In this document: piece by piece, positions 1 to 5,881 of the stretch
Layout of the letters: each line of letters starts with the position of its first letter
Position numbering within the stretch: position 1 is the first letter of the stretch
Assembly: GCA_022615295.1 (NCBI GenBank)
Contig: JAKEHF010000197.1
Coordinates: forward strand, 1-8,379
Source: Actinomycetota bacterium
GTDB lineage: Bacteria; Actinomycetota; Acidimicrobiia; Spongiisociales; ZC4RG35
Length of the DNA: 8,379 nucleotides
Direction of reading: 5' to 3'
Translations under genes and position numbers: made by a program
The notes under the pieces: generated by a model
The model's database searches: none
Seen by the model: the letters and a program-made list of their open reading frames with translations, nothing else
What the model was told of the DNA's origin: nothing

Positions 1-210
1 ACGGGTTGGCCCAGCTTCTACCAGCCCATCGAGGGCGGCAGGATCACCGAGCTCGACGACAGCTCCTACGGGATGCGGCGTACCGAGATCCAGTGCTCGA
101 ACTGTGGGGGCCATCTGGGGCATGTCTTCGACGACGGGCCAAACCCCACCGGTCTCCGTTACTGCGTGAACTCGGCGTCCCTCGATCTCGACGCCGATCA
201 GACCGGCTGA
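1..210 (+). CDS. msrB: Peptide-methionine (R)-S-oxide reductase MsrB, 3' part
   Basis: This is the C-terminal 69 residues of MsrB, which reduces methionine-R-sulfoxide in oxidised proteins using thioredoxin-type reductants in the cytoplasm. The reading frame is open from base 1, so the gene starts outside the window. Family hallmarks visible are GWPSF at residues 2-6, the second zinc-binding CxxC (C32 and C35, in CSNCGGHLGHVF) and the catalytic cysteine C55 in RYCVNSASL. The first zinc CxxC would lie in the missing N-terminal part. The C-terminus is short, ending about 14 residues after the catalytic Cys, which is normal for MsrB. The last 13 bases overlap the 3' end of the convergent GNAT gene. 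The identification is secure from the motifs. Confidence 0.96.
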   Translation, partial: TGWPSFYQPIEGGRITELDDSSYGMRRTEIQCSNCGGHLGHVFDDGPNPTGLRYCVNSASLDLDADQTG

Positions 211-776
211 TCCCGGAAACGGCGCATCGCTGTAACCAGCTCGGTCTCCAGGGGGACCTCGGCCACAGCTCGTGGGTCCAGCCTGGCCTCGACTAGACCG
301 CCCTTCTCGGTGATACACGCGTCGACCGCGCCCAGGATCCCCAGCACCCTCTTGTTCGAAGGGAGGACCTCGAAGCACAGCTCGGGGATGTCGTCGGCCC
401 GGGCCACGGCGAGTAGGGCATTGAACAGGGCCGTTCCCACCCCCCTCCCCTGAAAGTCGTCGATCACGGTCACCGCGACCTCGGCGCAACCCCCGGTCCG
501 GATGTAACGGCCGACCCCGGCGCCCTGACCTGCGACGACGGCGACCCAGGCCACATGGTCGACCTGGTCGATGACGGTGAGATAGTCCCACTCCCCCTCG
601 GTGAAACGCTGCCGACCCTGACCGAAGCGGCTGAAACGGCTCTCCAAGGACATCTCCTCGAGACCCTGGACCAGGTAGGAACGGTCGTCGGGTGACAACG
701 GGAAGAGGATGACCGTCGTACCGTCCCTGAGGGGAAGGAGAACCCGGGGTCTGTCCTCGGGGATGAGCACTTCCAT
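198..776 (-). CDS. GNAT-family N-acetyltransferase
   Basis: This is a 192-residue GNAT protein, expected to transfer an acetyl group from acetyl-CoA to an amine; the substrate is unknown. The acetyl-CoA pyrophosphate loop is QGRGVG at residues 109-114, inside VTVIDDFQGRGVGTALF (motif A). A later VLPSNKRVLGIL (137-148) fits motif B. The N-terminal part (LRDGTTV, then SLESRFSRF at 43-51) resembles the GNAT domains of Pat-type protein lysine acetyltransferases. No cyclic-nucleotide or acyl-CoA-synthetase domain is attached, so protein acetylation is only a guess. The ATG at 776 is chosen because it directly precedes the conserved domain; the frame stays open to 908, but that extension would run into the divergent methyltransferase gene. 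No strong Shine-Dalgarno sequence is visible. The stop overlaps msrB by 13 bases. Confidence 0.85.
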   Translation of the reverse strand: MEVLIPEDRPRVLLPLRDGTTVILFPLSPDDRSYLVQGLEEMSLESRFSRFGQGRQRFTEGEWDYLTVIDQVDHVAWVAVVAGQGAGVGRYIRTGGCAEVAVTVIDDFQGRGVGTALFNALLAVARADDIPELCFEVLPSNKRVLGILGAVDACITEKGGLVEARLDPRAVAEVPLETELVTAMRRFRDQPV

Positions 777-827
777 GCCGGGGGCATTGTCGTCGGTCTC
801 ACCGGGTTCCAGGCCGTGGCCGGCGAC

Positions 828-845
828 CGGGGTAACTTCACCCCG
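828..845 (+). promoter_or_regulatory. Hairpin/inverted repeat abutting the methyltransferase start
   Basis: CGGGGT (828-833) and ACCCCG (840-845) are perfect 6-bp arms around a 6-base loop, AACTTC. The repeat ends on the base before the ATG at 846. It contains the only purine-rich, Shine-Dalgarno-like run (GGGG) in front of that ATG. It could be a translation-masking hairpin or an operator in the roughly 70-bp divergent gap between the GNAT and methyltransferase genes. If translation instead starts at the GTG at 816, the repeat is simply coding sequence. The repeat is certain; a regulatory function is inference. Confidence 0.35.
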
Positions 846-1769
846 ATGACGAGACGGCGGCTGGCCACGGCCACCTACGACTTCGGCTCGGGGAGAAGGG
901 AGTCTCACGACTCCACCCCCTTCTACTCCAGGTTCACCCCACCGCTGGTGACCGAGGACGAGACGGTGGCACCGCCGGTGCGACGCGACGTGCTCTTCCG
1001 CGGTGACGCCCGCACCATGACCCCCGACCAGGTGGCGGACGGCTCGGTGGCCCTGGTGGTCACCTCCCCCCCGTACTACGCAGGCAAGGAGTACGAGACC
1101 GACACCGCATCGGGATCGGTCCCCACCAGTTACCTCGAGTATCTGGACATGCTGCGGGAGGTCCTCGCCGTGTGTCGGGACAAGCTGGAGCCTGGTGGCC
1201 GCATGGCCGTCAACATCGCCAACCTGGGGAGGAAGCCCTACCGATCACTCTCCGCCGACGTGATCACGATCCTCCAGGACGAGCTGGGCATGCTCCTCCG
1301 TGGCGAGGTCATCTGGCGAAAGGCGCGGGGCGCCGGGGGGAGCTGTGCCTGGGGCTCCTACCTCTCGCCGCAGAACCCGGTGCTCCGTGACGTGACCGAG
1401 AGAGTGATATTGGCCTCGAAGGGGAGATTCGACAGGGCGGTCAAACCGGAGGTCCGCAAGAGGCTCGGGATGCCCCATGTGGCGACGATCGGCACCGAAG
1501 AGTTCCTCGAGGCCACGATCGACGTCTGGGAGATCCCGGCGGAGAGCGCAACAAGGGTTGGGCACCCGGCGCCGTTCCCCGTCGCCCTGCCCCGCCGTCT
1601 CATCGAGCTGTACACCTATGAGGGGGATCTCGTCCTCGACCCCTTCATCGGCTCGGGCACCGCCGCGGTGGCGGCGATCAGGTCCGGGCGTCACTACGTG
1701 GGTTTCGACACCGAGCAGTCCTATCTCGACCTGGCGGAGCGGCGCATCCGCGAGGAGCGGACGTCGTGA
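846..1769 (+). CDS. Orphan DNA methyltransferase, N4-cytosine/N6-adenine type (beta class)
   Basis: This 307-residue protein is a site-specific DNA amino-methyltransferase using S-adenosylmethionine. The catalytic motif IV is TSPPYY at residues 73-78. The AdoMet-binding motif I, DPFIGSGT, comes late at 265-272, followed by HYVGFDTE (283-290). Motif IV before motif I defines the beta class, with the target-recognition region in between. Ser rather than Asp in SPPY favours N4-cytosine methylation, a family trend rather than proof. GHPAPFP (239-245) and an ASKG segment (190-193) are typical of the N6_N4_Mtase family. The N-terminal 30 residues, including GRRESHDSTPFYSRF, are an additional extension. 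No restriction endonuclease is adjacent, so it looks like an orphan methylase. The ATG at 846 is preferred; a GTG at 816 would add 10 residues. The stop overlaps the phosphatase start in GTGA. Confidence 0.88.
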   Translation: MTRRRLATATYDFGSGRRESHDSTPFYSRFTPPLVTEDETVAPPVRRDVLFRGDARTMTPDQVADGSVALVVTSPPYYAGKEYETDTASGSVPTSYLEYLDMLREVLAVCRDKLEPGGRMAVNIANLGRKPYRSLSADVITILQDELGMLLRGEVIWRKARGAGGSCAWGSYLSPQNPVLRDVTERVILASKGRFDRAVKPEVRKRLGMPHVATIGTEEFLEATIDVWEIPAESATRVGHPAPFPVALPRRLIELYTYEGDLVLDPFIGSGTAAVAAIRSGRHYVGFDTEQSYLDLAERRIREERTS

Positions 1770-2233
1770 GAGTCCTCGCCGTGTGCGCCGGGAACATCTG
1801 TCGCTCCCCTGCGGCCGAGGCGGCACTCCGTGAAGCGGCCCACGAGGCCGGGCTCGCCGTCGAGGTCGACTCGGCGGGTACCGGGGCGTGGCACGTGGGC
1901 CAGGCTCCCCACCCCCACATGGTCGAGGCCGGCGCCGGCGTCGGTCTCCACATCGACGGTCGGGCCCGTCGTTTCACACCCGCTGACTTCGACAGGTTCG
2001 ATGTCATCGTGGTCATGGACCGGTCCAACCTGCGTCACGTCCTCGGGCTGGCACCCAATCTGGCGGCGCGGGCCAAGGTGAGGCTGTTCCGCACCTATGA
2101 CCCCACGTCCGATGACGACGAGGTGCCCGATCCCTGGGGTGGGCCTCTCGAGGACTACGTCGAGACGATCCGGTTGGTCAGGGCGGCGGCCGCCGGTCTG
2201 GTATCCACCCTGATGGCGGCTAGGCCCGGTTGA
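1766..2233 (+). CDS. Low-molecular-weight protein tyrosine phosphatase
   Basis: This is a 155-residue cytoplasmic phosphatase that hydrolyses phosphotyrosine or related phosphoesters through a phosphocysteine intermediate. The P-loop CAGNICRS spans residues 7-14, with nucleophile C7 and R13 in the CX5R pattern and the adjacent C12 typical of the family. DSAGTGAWHVG (35-45) is the second conserved block. D122 in VPDPWGG (120-126) is the general acid; W follows the DP where Y is common. Length matches the family. The GTG start lies four bases inside the upstream methyltransferase stop, so the two genes are translationally coupled. Arsenate reductases of the same fold are an alternative, but the GNICRSP loop and DPWGG favour a phosphatase. 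The 3' end overlaps the convergent gene by 14 bases. Confidence 0.92.
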   Translation: MRVLAVCAGNICRSPAAEAALREAAHEAGLAVEVDSAGTGAWHVGQAPHPHMVEAGAGVGLHIDGRARRFTPADFDRFDVIVVMDRSNLRHVLGLAPNLAARAKVRLFRTYDPTSDDDEVPDPWGGPLEDYVETIRLVRAAAAGLVSTLMAARPG

Positions 2234-2927
2234 GGATCCGATAACCCTCGAGCAGGAACTCCAGTGCGTCGTCGGCCGGTTGGGAGGATGCGACGAGGTC
2301 CCCATACCCCAGGCTGGCCCCGTTGAAGTGCCGGTCGTTCCAGAAGGCGAGCCCGCGGTCGATCACCCCCCAGGCCGCCAAATAGACATAAGGCTCCGGG
2401 TGGGACCGGTCGCCTGGGGAGAAGCCATAGCTCCCCCGGGCCGGGCCCCGACCGATCTCGGTGGCGAGGTCGAAGTGCTCGGGCCAGAGCTGGACCTCAC
2501 CGACGTCGTCATCGGGTGTGGCCATGGCCCGGAGCCTCTCCAGCACCACGACCCCGAACATGAACCATTCCGCGATGTGTCTGGTGACGTCGGGGTCGAC
2601 GTCGAGCCGTCGGTCGGGCGGCACCGGGTGCAGCGGGTCACGGAAGCCCACGAACCAATCCGTGTCGTAGGGGATGCCCAGGAAACGACAGGCCTCACGG
2701 ATGGTTGTGACGGTTTGGGTGGCGACCCCCAGGGCCGTCTCGAGGACGAGGAGATCGCCTTCGACGGACGCCGTCTTGCCGTCGAAGGTGGGGGTGGCGA
2801 ACCCGTCCGGCGTGGGGTGGAGACCCATCCTCCTCTGCGCCCGGTATCTGGCGGGAGCGAGCGCGAAAAAGGCCAGTTGATGCAGGGCGTCCCTTGTCGT
2901 TGCCAGGTCCGCCGGGAGGGGTCTCAC
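2220..2927 (-). CDS. Conserved hypothetical protein, second gene of the doxX operon
   Basis: This is a 235-residue soluble protein that I cannot assign to a characterised family. It has no signal peptide or membrane segment. Notable parts are an N-terminal TRDALH (11-16), a WF/FRDP segment (91-98), a hydrophobic helix-like stretch IAEWFMFGVVVLERL (118-132), and a conserved-looking core QLWPEHFDLAT (146-156) followed by SYGFSPGD (166-173) and HPEPYVYLAAW (176-186). The WPEHFD and SPGD...EPY pattern reminds me of uncharacterised actinobacterial proteins, with a distant layout resemblance to DUF5996; this is from memory and unverified. It starts with GTG preceded by an ideal GGAGG at 8 bases and overlaps the doxX stop by four bases, so it is very likely a real, co-translated gene. 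It overlaps the phosphatase gene tail-to-tail by 14 bases. Confidence 0.82.
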   Translation of the reverse strand: MRPLPADLATTRDALHQLAFFALAPARYRAQRRMGLHPTPDGFATPTFDGKTASVEGDLLVLETALGVATQTVTTIREACRFLGIPYDTDWFVGFRDPLHPVPPDRRLDVDPDVTRHIAEWFMFGVVVLERLRAMATPDDDVGEVQLWPEHFDLATEIGRGPARGSYGFSPGDRSHPEPYVYLAAWGVIDRGLAFWNDRHFNGASLGYGDLVASSQPADDALEFLLEGYRILNRA

Positions 2928-3412
2928 GATCTCGGCCTCCAGAACGCCACGAGCTGACCTGCGGCAAGGGGGATCCCGGCGAGGACGACGATCACACCGG
3001 TGACGCCGGTGAGCTCGATGCCGAGGGACGCGTCGAGTGAGAAGGAGCCAGGACCGAGGAGCCCGAGGACCAGCGCGGCCACCGAGAGGGTGGCCACATA
3101 CTCATAACCCTCGTCGGGGCGGCGGAAGACGAAGAACCCGGCGTGACGATGGACCGTCCAGAACGCGACCAGCATCGTGGCGAGCAGACCGGCCGCCGCA
3201 GGGGCTGTGAGCAGACCCAGGATCAGCCCGGCCCCGATGGCCAACTCGGTGAGAAAGGAGAGCCGGGCGTTGAGGGCCGCCGACCGGAACCCGACCTTCT
3301 CCAGCCACCTGGCCGTTCCCTGCTGGGTGCGCCCATGGTTCACGCCATGCGCCGCCATCACCAGGCCCACCCAGACACGGAGGATCGTCATGGCCACGTC
3401 GAGCTCGCTCAT
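2924..3412 (-). CDS. DoxX-family integral membrane protein
   Basis: This is a 162-residue inner-membrane protein of the DoxX/DoxD-like family, whose members are linked in some organisms to quinone, thiosulfate or redox-stress functions; no reaction can be assigned here. The N-terminal helix carries the family-type LRVWVGLVMAAHG (11-23). It is followed by an amphipathic KVGF segment (39-42) and further hydrophobic helices at about 53-70, 72-88, 104-120 and 134-157, separated by a basic loop HRHAGFFVFRRPDEG (88-102). The ATG at 3412 is chosen because it starts just before the first helix; an ATG at 3421 would add MTF, and neither has a strong ribosome site. The open frame extends far upstream to 3976, but that part is antisense to the cytochrome gene and is not coding. 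The gene overlaps the next gene of its operon in GTGA. Confidence 0.87.
   Translation of the reverse strand: MSELDVAMTILRVWVGLVMAAHGVNHGRTQQGTARWLEKVGFRSAALNARLSFLTELAIGAGLILGLLTAPAAAGLLATMLVAFWTVHRHAGFFVFRRPDEGYEYVATLSVAALVLGLLGPGSFSLDASLGIELTGVTGVIVVLAGIPLAAGQLVAFWRPRS
2936..2940 (-). promoter_or_regulatory. Shine-Dalgarno GGAGG for the hypothetical protein
   Basis: On the minus strand GGAGG lies 8 bases before the GTG at 2927 and inside the end of doxX. It supports this GTG as the true start and shows independent ribosome loading for the second gene of the operon. Confidence 0.75.
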
Positions 3413-3449
3413 AAAGGTCATTGAAGCCGATCGTCCCCGGGCCCGATGC

Positions 3450-3465
3450 CAAACCCCTGGGTTTG
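3450..3465. promoter_or_regulatory. Palindromic operator candidate in the doxX/cytochrome divergent gap
   Basis: CAAACCC (3450-3456), a 2-base CT spacer and GGGTTTG (3459-3465) form a perfect 7-bp dyad. It sits in the roughly 80-bp gap between the divergent doxX and cytochrome c starts, 29 bases upstream of the cytochrome ATG. Its compact size and position suit a dimeric repressor or activator acting on both genes. A TACGGT at 3479-3484 could be a -10 element for the cytochrome, but no convincing -35 accompanies it. The dyad is certain; the operator role is inferred. Confidence 0.4.
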
Positions 3466-3493
3466 CCCCCATGTTCGGTACGGTTCGGGGCTC

Positions 3494-3922
3494 ATGAGAA
3501 GCTGGACCGAGGGTCTTGCAGCCCTCGTCGTCGTCGCCGGGCTGGGTCTCGTGATGTTCGCATTCACCGGGGAGTCGATCACCGACGGTGGGACCGACAC
3601 CACCGACCCGGCCGTGGTGTTCGACCCCGATGCCGCCGAGCGGGGCGCGGTGCTCGCCGAGGGCACCGCGTGTCTGCAATGTCACACCAGGGACGGTTCC
3701 TCCGCCACCGGCCCCACCTTCAAGGGTCTGGCCGGTTCTGATCGCCCCCTGACCACAGGCGAGTTCGTGACCGCCGACGACAGCTATCTCTTCAACTCCA
3801 TCGTCGACCCCTCGTCCCAGATCGTGGAGGGCTTCGACAACGTGATGCCGGGGACCTTCGCCGACCAGCTCACCGAGACCGATATCGAGGATCTGATCGA
3901 GTTCATCAAGTCCCTGTCCTGA
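3494..3922 (+). CDS. Membrane-anchored monohaem cytochrome c, COX II haem-domain-like
   Basis: This is a 142-residue electron-transfer protein. An N-terminal hydrophobic helix at about 8-25 (GLAALVVVAGLGLVMFAF) serves as an uncleaved anchor or signal sequence, placing the rest outside the membrane. A linker rich in Asp, Gly and Thr follows. The haem site is CLQCH (C60, C63, H64) and the distal ligand is probably M118 in VMPGTF. GPTFKGLAG (73-81), the SIVDPSSQIVEGF segment (102-114) and the terminal IEDLIEFIKSL closely match the haem c domain at the C-terminus of caa3-type cytochrome oxidase subunit II, but no CuA domain is present. It may carry electrons to a terminal oxidase. The ATG at 3494 directly precedes the anchor; an in-frame ATG at 3446 would add 16 residues and would span the palindrome, so it is less likely. 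Confidence 0.9.
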   Translation: MRSWTEGLAALVVVAGLGLVMFAFTGESITDGGTDTTDPAVVFDPDAAERGAVLAEGTACLQCHTRDGSSATGPTFKGLAGSDRPLTTGEFVTADDSYLFNSIVDPSSQIVEGFDNVMPGTFADQLTETDIEDLIEFIKSLS

Positions 3923-3994
3923 CGAGCTCCCCACACCCCCTCCACCACCCTTCGGGTCGCCGGTGCCCCGTTTCACGAGGGAACCACTGGGAAT

Positions 3995-4023
3995 ATGACA
4001 TGACCCCGCTCAAGTTGTAGCAT
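3995..4023 (+). promoter_or_regulatory. Promoter of the dnaK operon
   Basis: ATGACA (3995-4000) matches the -35 consensus TTGACA at five of six positions, and TAGCAT (4018-4023) fits TANNNT with an exact 17-base spacer. Transcription would start near 4029-4031, leaving a 5' leader of about 30 bases before dnaK. This is the only good housekeeping-type promoter in the 138-base gap 3923-4060. The rest of that gap holds only a weak hairpin (ACCC-TTC-GGGT, near 3947-3957) after the cytochrome stop, with no U-tract, which I do not call as a terminator. Confidence 0.6.
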
Positions 4024-4038
4024 CGCGAAGCACTCAAC
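4008..4038 (+). promoter_or_regulatory. Candidate HspR operator half-sites around the dnaK -10 box
   Basis: GCTCAAG (4008-4014) and ACTCAAC (4032-4038) each match six of seven bases of the HspR half-site ACTCAAG. The classical HAIR site is CTTGAGT-N7-ACTCAAG, an inverted repeat. Here both halves point the same way and are 24 bp apart, so the site is atypical. One lies in the promoter spacer and the other just after the predicted transcription start, ideal positions for repression. Since hspR is the fourth gene of the operon, autoregulation is expected; the exact site is inferred. Confidence 0.35.
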
Positions 4039-4046
4039 TACGGACC

Positions 4047-4053
4047 TGGAGGT
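4047..4053 (+). promoter_or_regulatory. Strong Shine-Dalgarno for dnaK
   Basis: TGGAGGT ends 7 bases before the dnaK ATG. It is a near-ideal ribosome site, consistent with heavy expression of DnaK, and it fixes the start at 4061. Confidence 0.8.
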
Positions 4054-4060
4054 CATCGAC

Positions 4061-5881
4061 ATGTCACGAGCCGTTGGGATCGACCTCGGCACCACCAACA
4101 GCGTCATCGCTGTCCTCGAGGGCGGTGAGCCCACCGTCATACCCAATGCCGAAGGGGGTCGGACCACCCCGTCGATCGTCTCTTTCAAGGACGGCGAGGT
4201 CCTGGTCGGCGAGGTCGCCAAACGTCAGGCGATCACCAACCCCGATCACACCGTGCGCTCGGTCAAGCGTCACATGGGGACCGACTGGTCGATCGACGTC
4301 GACGCCAAGAGATATACCGCGCAGGAGATCTCGGCGCGGATCCTGATCAAGCTGAAGCGAGACGCCGAGGCCTTTCTCGGGGACACCGTGACCGATGCGG
4401 TGATCACGGTGCCTGCCTACTTCAACGACGCGCAACGTCAGGCCACCAAGGAGGCCGGTCAGATCGCGGGTCTCAACGTGCTCCGGATCATCAACGAGCC
4501 GACCGCCGCCTCCCTGGCCTACGGTCTCGACAAGGAGACCAGCGACCACACCATCCTCGTGTTCGACCTGGGTGGGGGCACCTTCGACGTCTCCGTGCTC
4601 GATATCGGGGACGGCGTCTTCGAGGTCAAGGCCACCTCGGGTGACACCCATCTCGGTGGCGACGACTGGGACCAATCCGTGATCGAGTGGCTGGTCACCG
4701 GGTTCAAGAACGATCACGGCGTCGACCTGAGCAAGGACCGGATGGCCATGCAGCGTCTCAAGGAGGCCGCCGAAAAGGCCAAGATCGAGCTTTCCAGCGT
4801 CGTCGAGACAGAGGTGAACCTCCCGTTCATCACCGCCACCGACGCCGGGCCCCTGCACATGCAGGTCAAGCTGAGCCGCTCCGAGTTCCAGAAGCTGACA
4901 GAGGACCTCCTGGAGAGGACCAGACGCCCCTTCCAGCAGGCGATCAAAGACGCCGGGATCAACGTCTCGAAGATCGATCATGTCGTCCTCGTCGGTGGAT
5001 CGACCCGTATGCCCGCGGTCCAGGACCTGGTCAAGGAGTTGACGGGCAAGGACCCGCACAAGGGTGTGAACCCGGACGAGGTGGTGGCGGCCGGTGCGGC
5101 AATCCAGGCCGGCGTCCTCAAGGGTGACGTCAAGGACATCCTCCTGCTCGACGTGACCCCGTTGACCCTGGGCATCGAGACCAAGGGCGCGGTGATGACG
5201 CGGATGATCGAGCGCAACACGACGATCCCCACCAAGAGGTCGGAGATATTCACCACGGCCGAGAACAACCAGCCCGAGGTGGAGATCAACGTGCTCCAGG
5301 GAGAGCGGACGATGGCCGTCGACAACAACAGTCTCGGCAAGTTCAGGCTCACCGGGATACCACCTGCCCCGATGGGAGTCCCCCAGATCGAGGTGACCTT
5401 CGACATCGACGCCAACGGGATCGTCCACGTCCACGCCAAGGACCTGGCGACCAACAAGGAGCAGCAGATGACGATCACCGGCGGGACGGCGTTGTCGAAG
5501 GACAAGATCGACCAGATGGTCAAGGATGCCGAGGCTTACGCCGAGGAGGACGCCAGACGTCGCGAGGCCGTCGAGACCCGGAACCGGGCCGATCAGCTCC
5601 TCCACCAGACCGAGAAGCTGCTCCAGGAGCAGAGCGAGCAGATGACCGAGGACGAGAAGACCTCGATCGAGACGGCGGTGACCGCGCTACGTGAGGCTCT
5701 GGACGACGGCGAAACCACCACCCAGATGCTCCAGACGAAGATGGACGAGCTCGTCCAGGCGAGCCAGGCCATGGCCACCAGGCTCTACCAGCAGGCAGCC
5801 GCCGGTCAGACAACCGGCGATACCGACAGCGGTGGCGACGAGGACATCGTCGAGGCCGAGATCGTGGACGAGGATGAGTGA
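4061..5881 (+). CDS. dnaK: Molecular chaperone DnaK (Hsp70)
   Basis: This 606-residue cytoplasmic Hsp70 binds exposed hydrophobic peptides in an ATP-controlled cycle driven by DnaJ and GrpE. The nucleotide-binding domain shows DLGTTNS (8-14), the catalytic-type lysine K69, IINEPTAA (143-150), DLGGGTFD (169-176) and LVGGSTRMP (310-318). The interdomain linker DILLLDV is at 359-365. The substrate-binding domain begins with TPLTLGIET, and a helical lid runs to about 575. An acidic tail ends EIVDEDE. After RHMG (70-73) the protein lacks the roughly 20-residue insertion of Gram-negative DnaK, the known monoderm signature. The protein is complete with all key residues. It is the first gene of the operon, downstream of a strong promoter and ribosome site, and its end overlaps grpE by 8 bases. 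In related bacteria DnaK also serves as HspR co-repressor. Confidence 0.99.
   Translation: MSRAVGIDLGTTNSVIAVLEGGEPTVIPNAEGGRTTPSIVSFKDGEVLVGEVAKRQAITNPDHTVRSVKRHMGTDWSIDVDAKRYTAQEISARILIKLKRDAEAFLGDTVTDAVITVPAYFNDAQRQATKEAGQIAGLNVLRIINEPTAASLAYGLDKETSDHTILVFDLGGGTFDVSVLDIGDGVFEVKATSGDTHLGGDDWDQSVIEWLVTGFKNDHGVDLSKDRMAMQRLKEAAEKAKIELSSVVETEVNLPFITATDAGPLHMQVKLSRSEFQKLTEDLLERTRRPFQQAIKDAGINVSKIDHVVLVGGSTRMPAVQDLVKELTGKDPHKGVNPDEVVAAGAAIQAGVLKGDVKDILLLDVTPLTLGIETKGAVMTRMIERNTTIPTKRSEIFTTAENNQPEVEINVLQGERTMAVDNNSLGKFRLTGIPPAPMGVPQIEVTFDIDANGIVHVHAKDLATNKEQQMTITGGTALSKDKIDQMVKDAEAYAEEDARRREAVETRNRADQLLHQTEKLLQEQSEQMTEDEKTSIETAVTALREALDDGETTTQMLQTKMDELVQASQAMATRLYQQAAAGQTTGDTDSGGDEDIVEAEIVDEDE

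Noticed and set aside
777..908. Upstream extension of the GNAT reading frame
   Set aside because: It is Arg/Pro-rich, lies before the conserved domain and would overlap the start of the divergent methyltransferase.
2280..2957. 225-codon plus-strand frame opposite the hypothetical gene
   Set aside because: The minus-strand gene has a perfect ribosome site, operon overlap and protein-like composition; the plus frame is a GC-bias shadow.
3941..3970. Terminator after the cytochrome c gene
   Set aside because: Only a 4-bp stem (ACCC-TTC-GGGT) with no U-tract; too weak to call.
3413..3976. Upstream extension of the DoxX reading frame to 3976
   Set aside because: It is antisense to the cytochrome c gene, Gly/His-rich without domain character, and the DoxX fold begins only at about 3412.
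4029..4053. Possible CIRCE element (HrcA site) before dnaK
   Set aside because: AGCACTC at 4029-4035 matches the core of the left half, but the expected right half (GAGTGCTAA after 9 bases) is absent; the sequence there is the dnaK ribosome site.
4064..5605. 513-codon open frame antisense to dnaK
   Set aside because: It is a shadow produced by GC-rich codon bias on the opposite strand of a certain dnaK gene; its translation is low-complexity and resembles no family.
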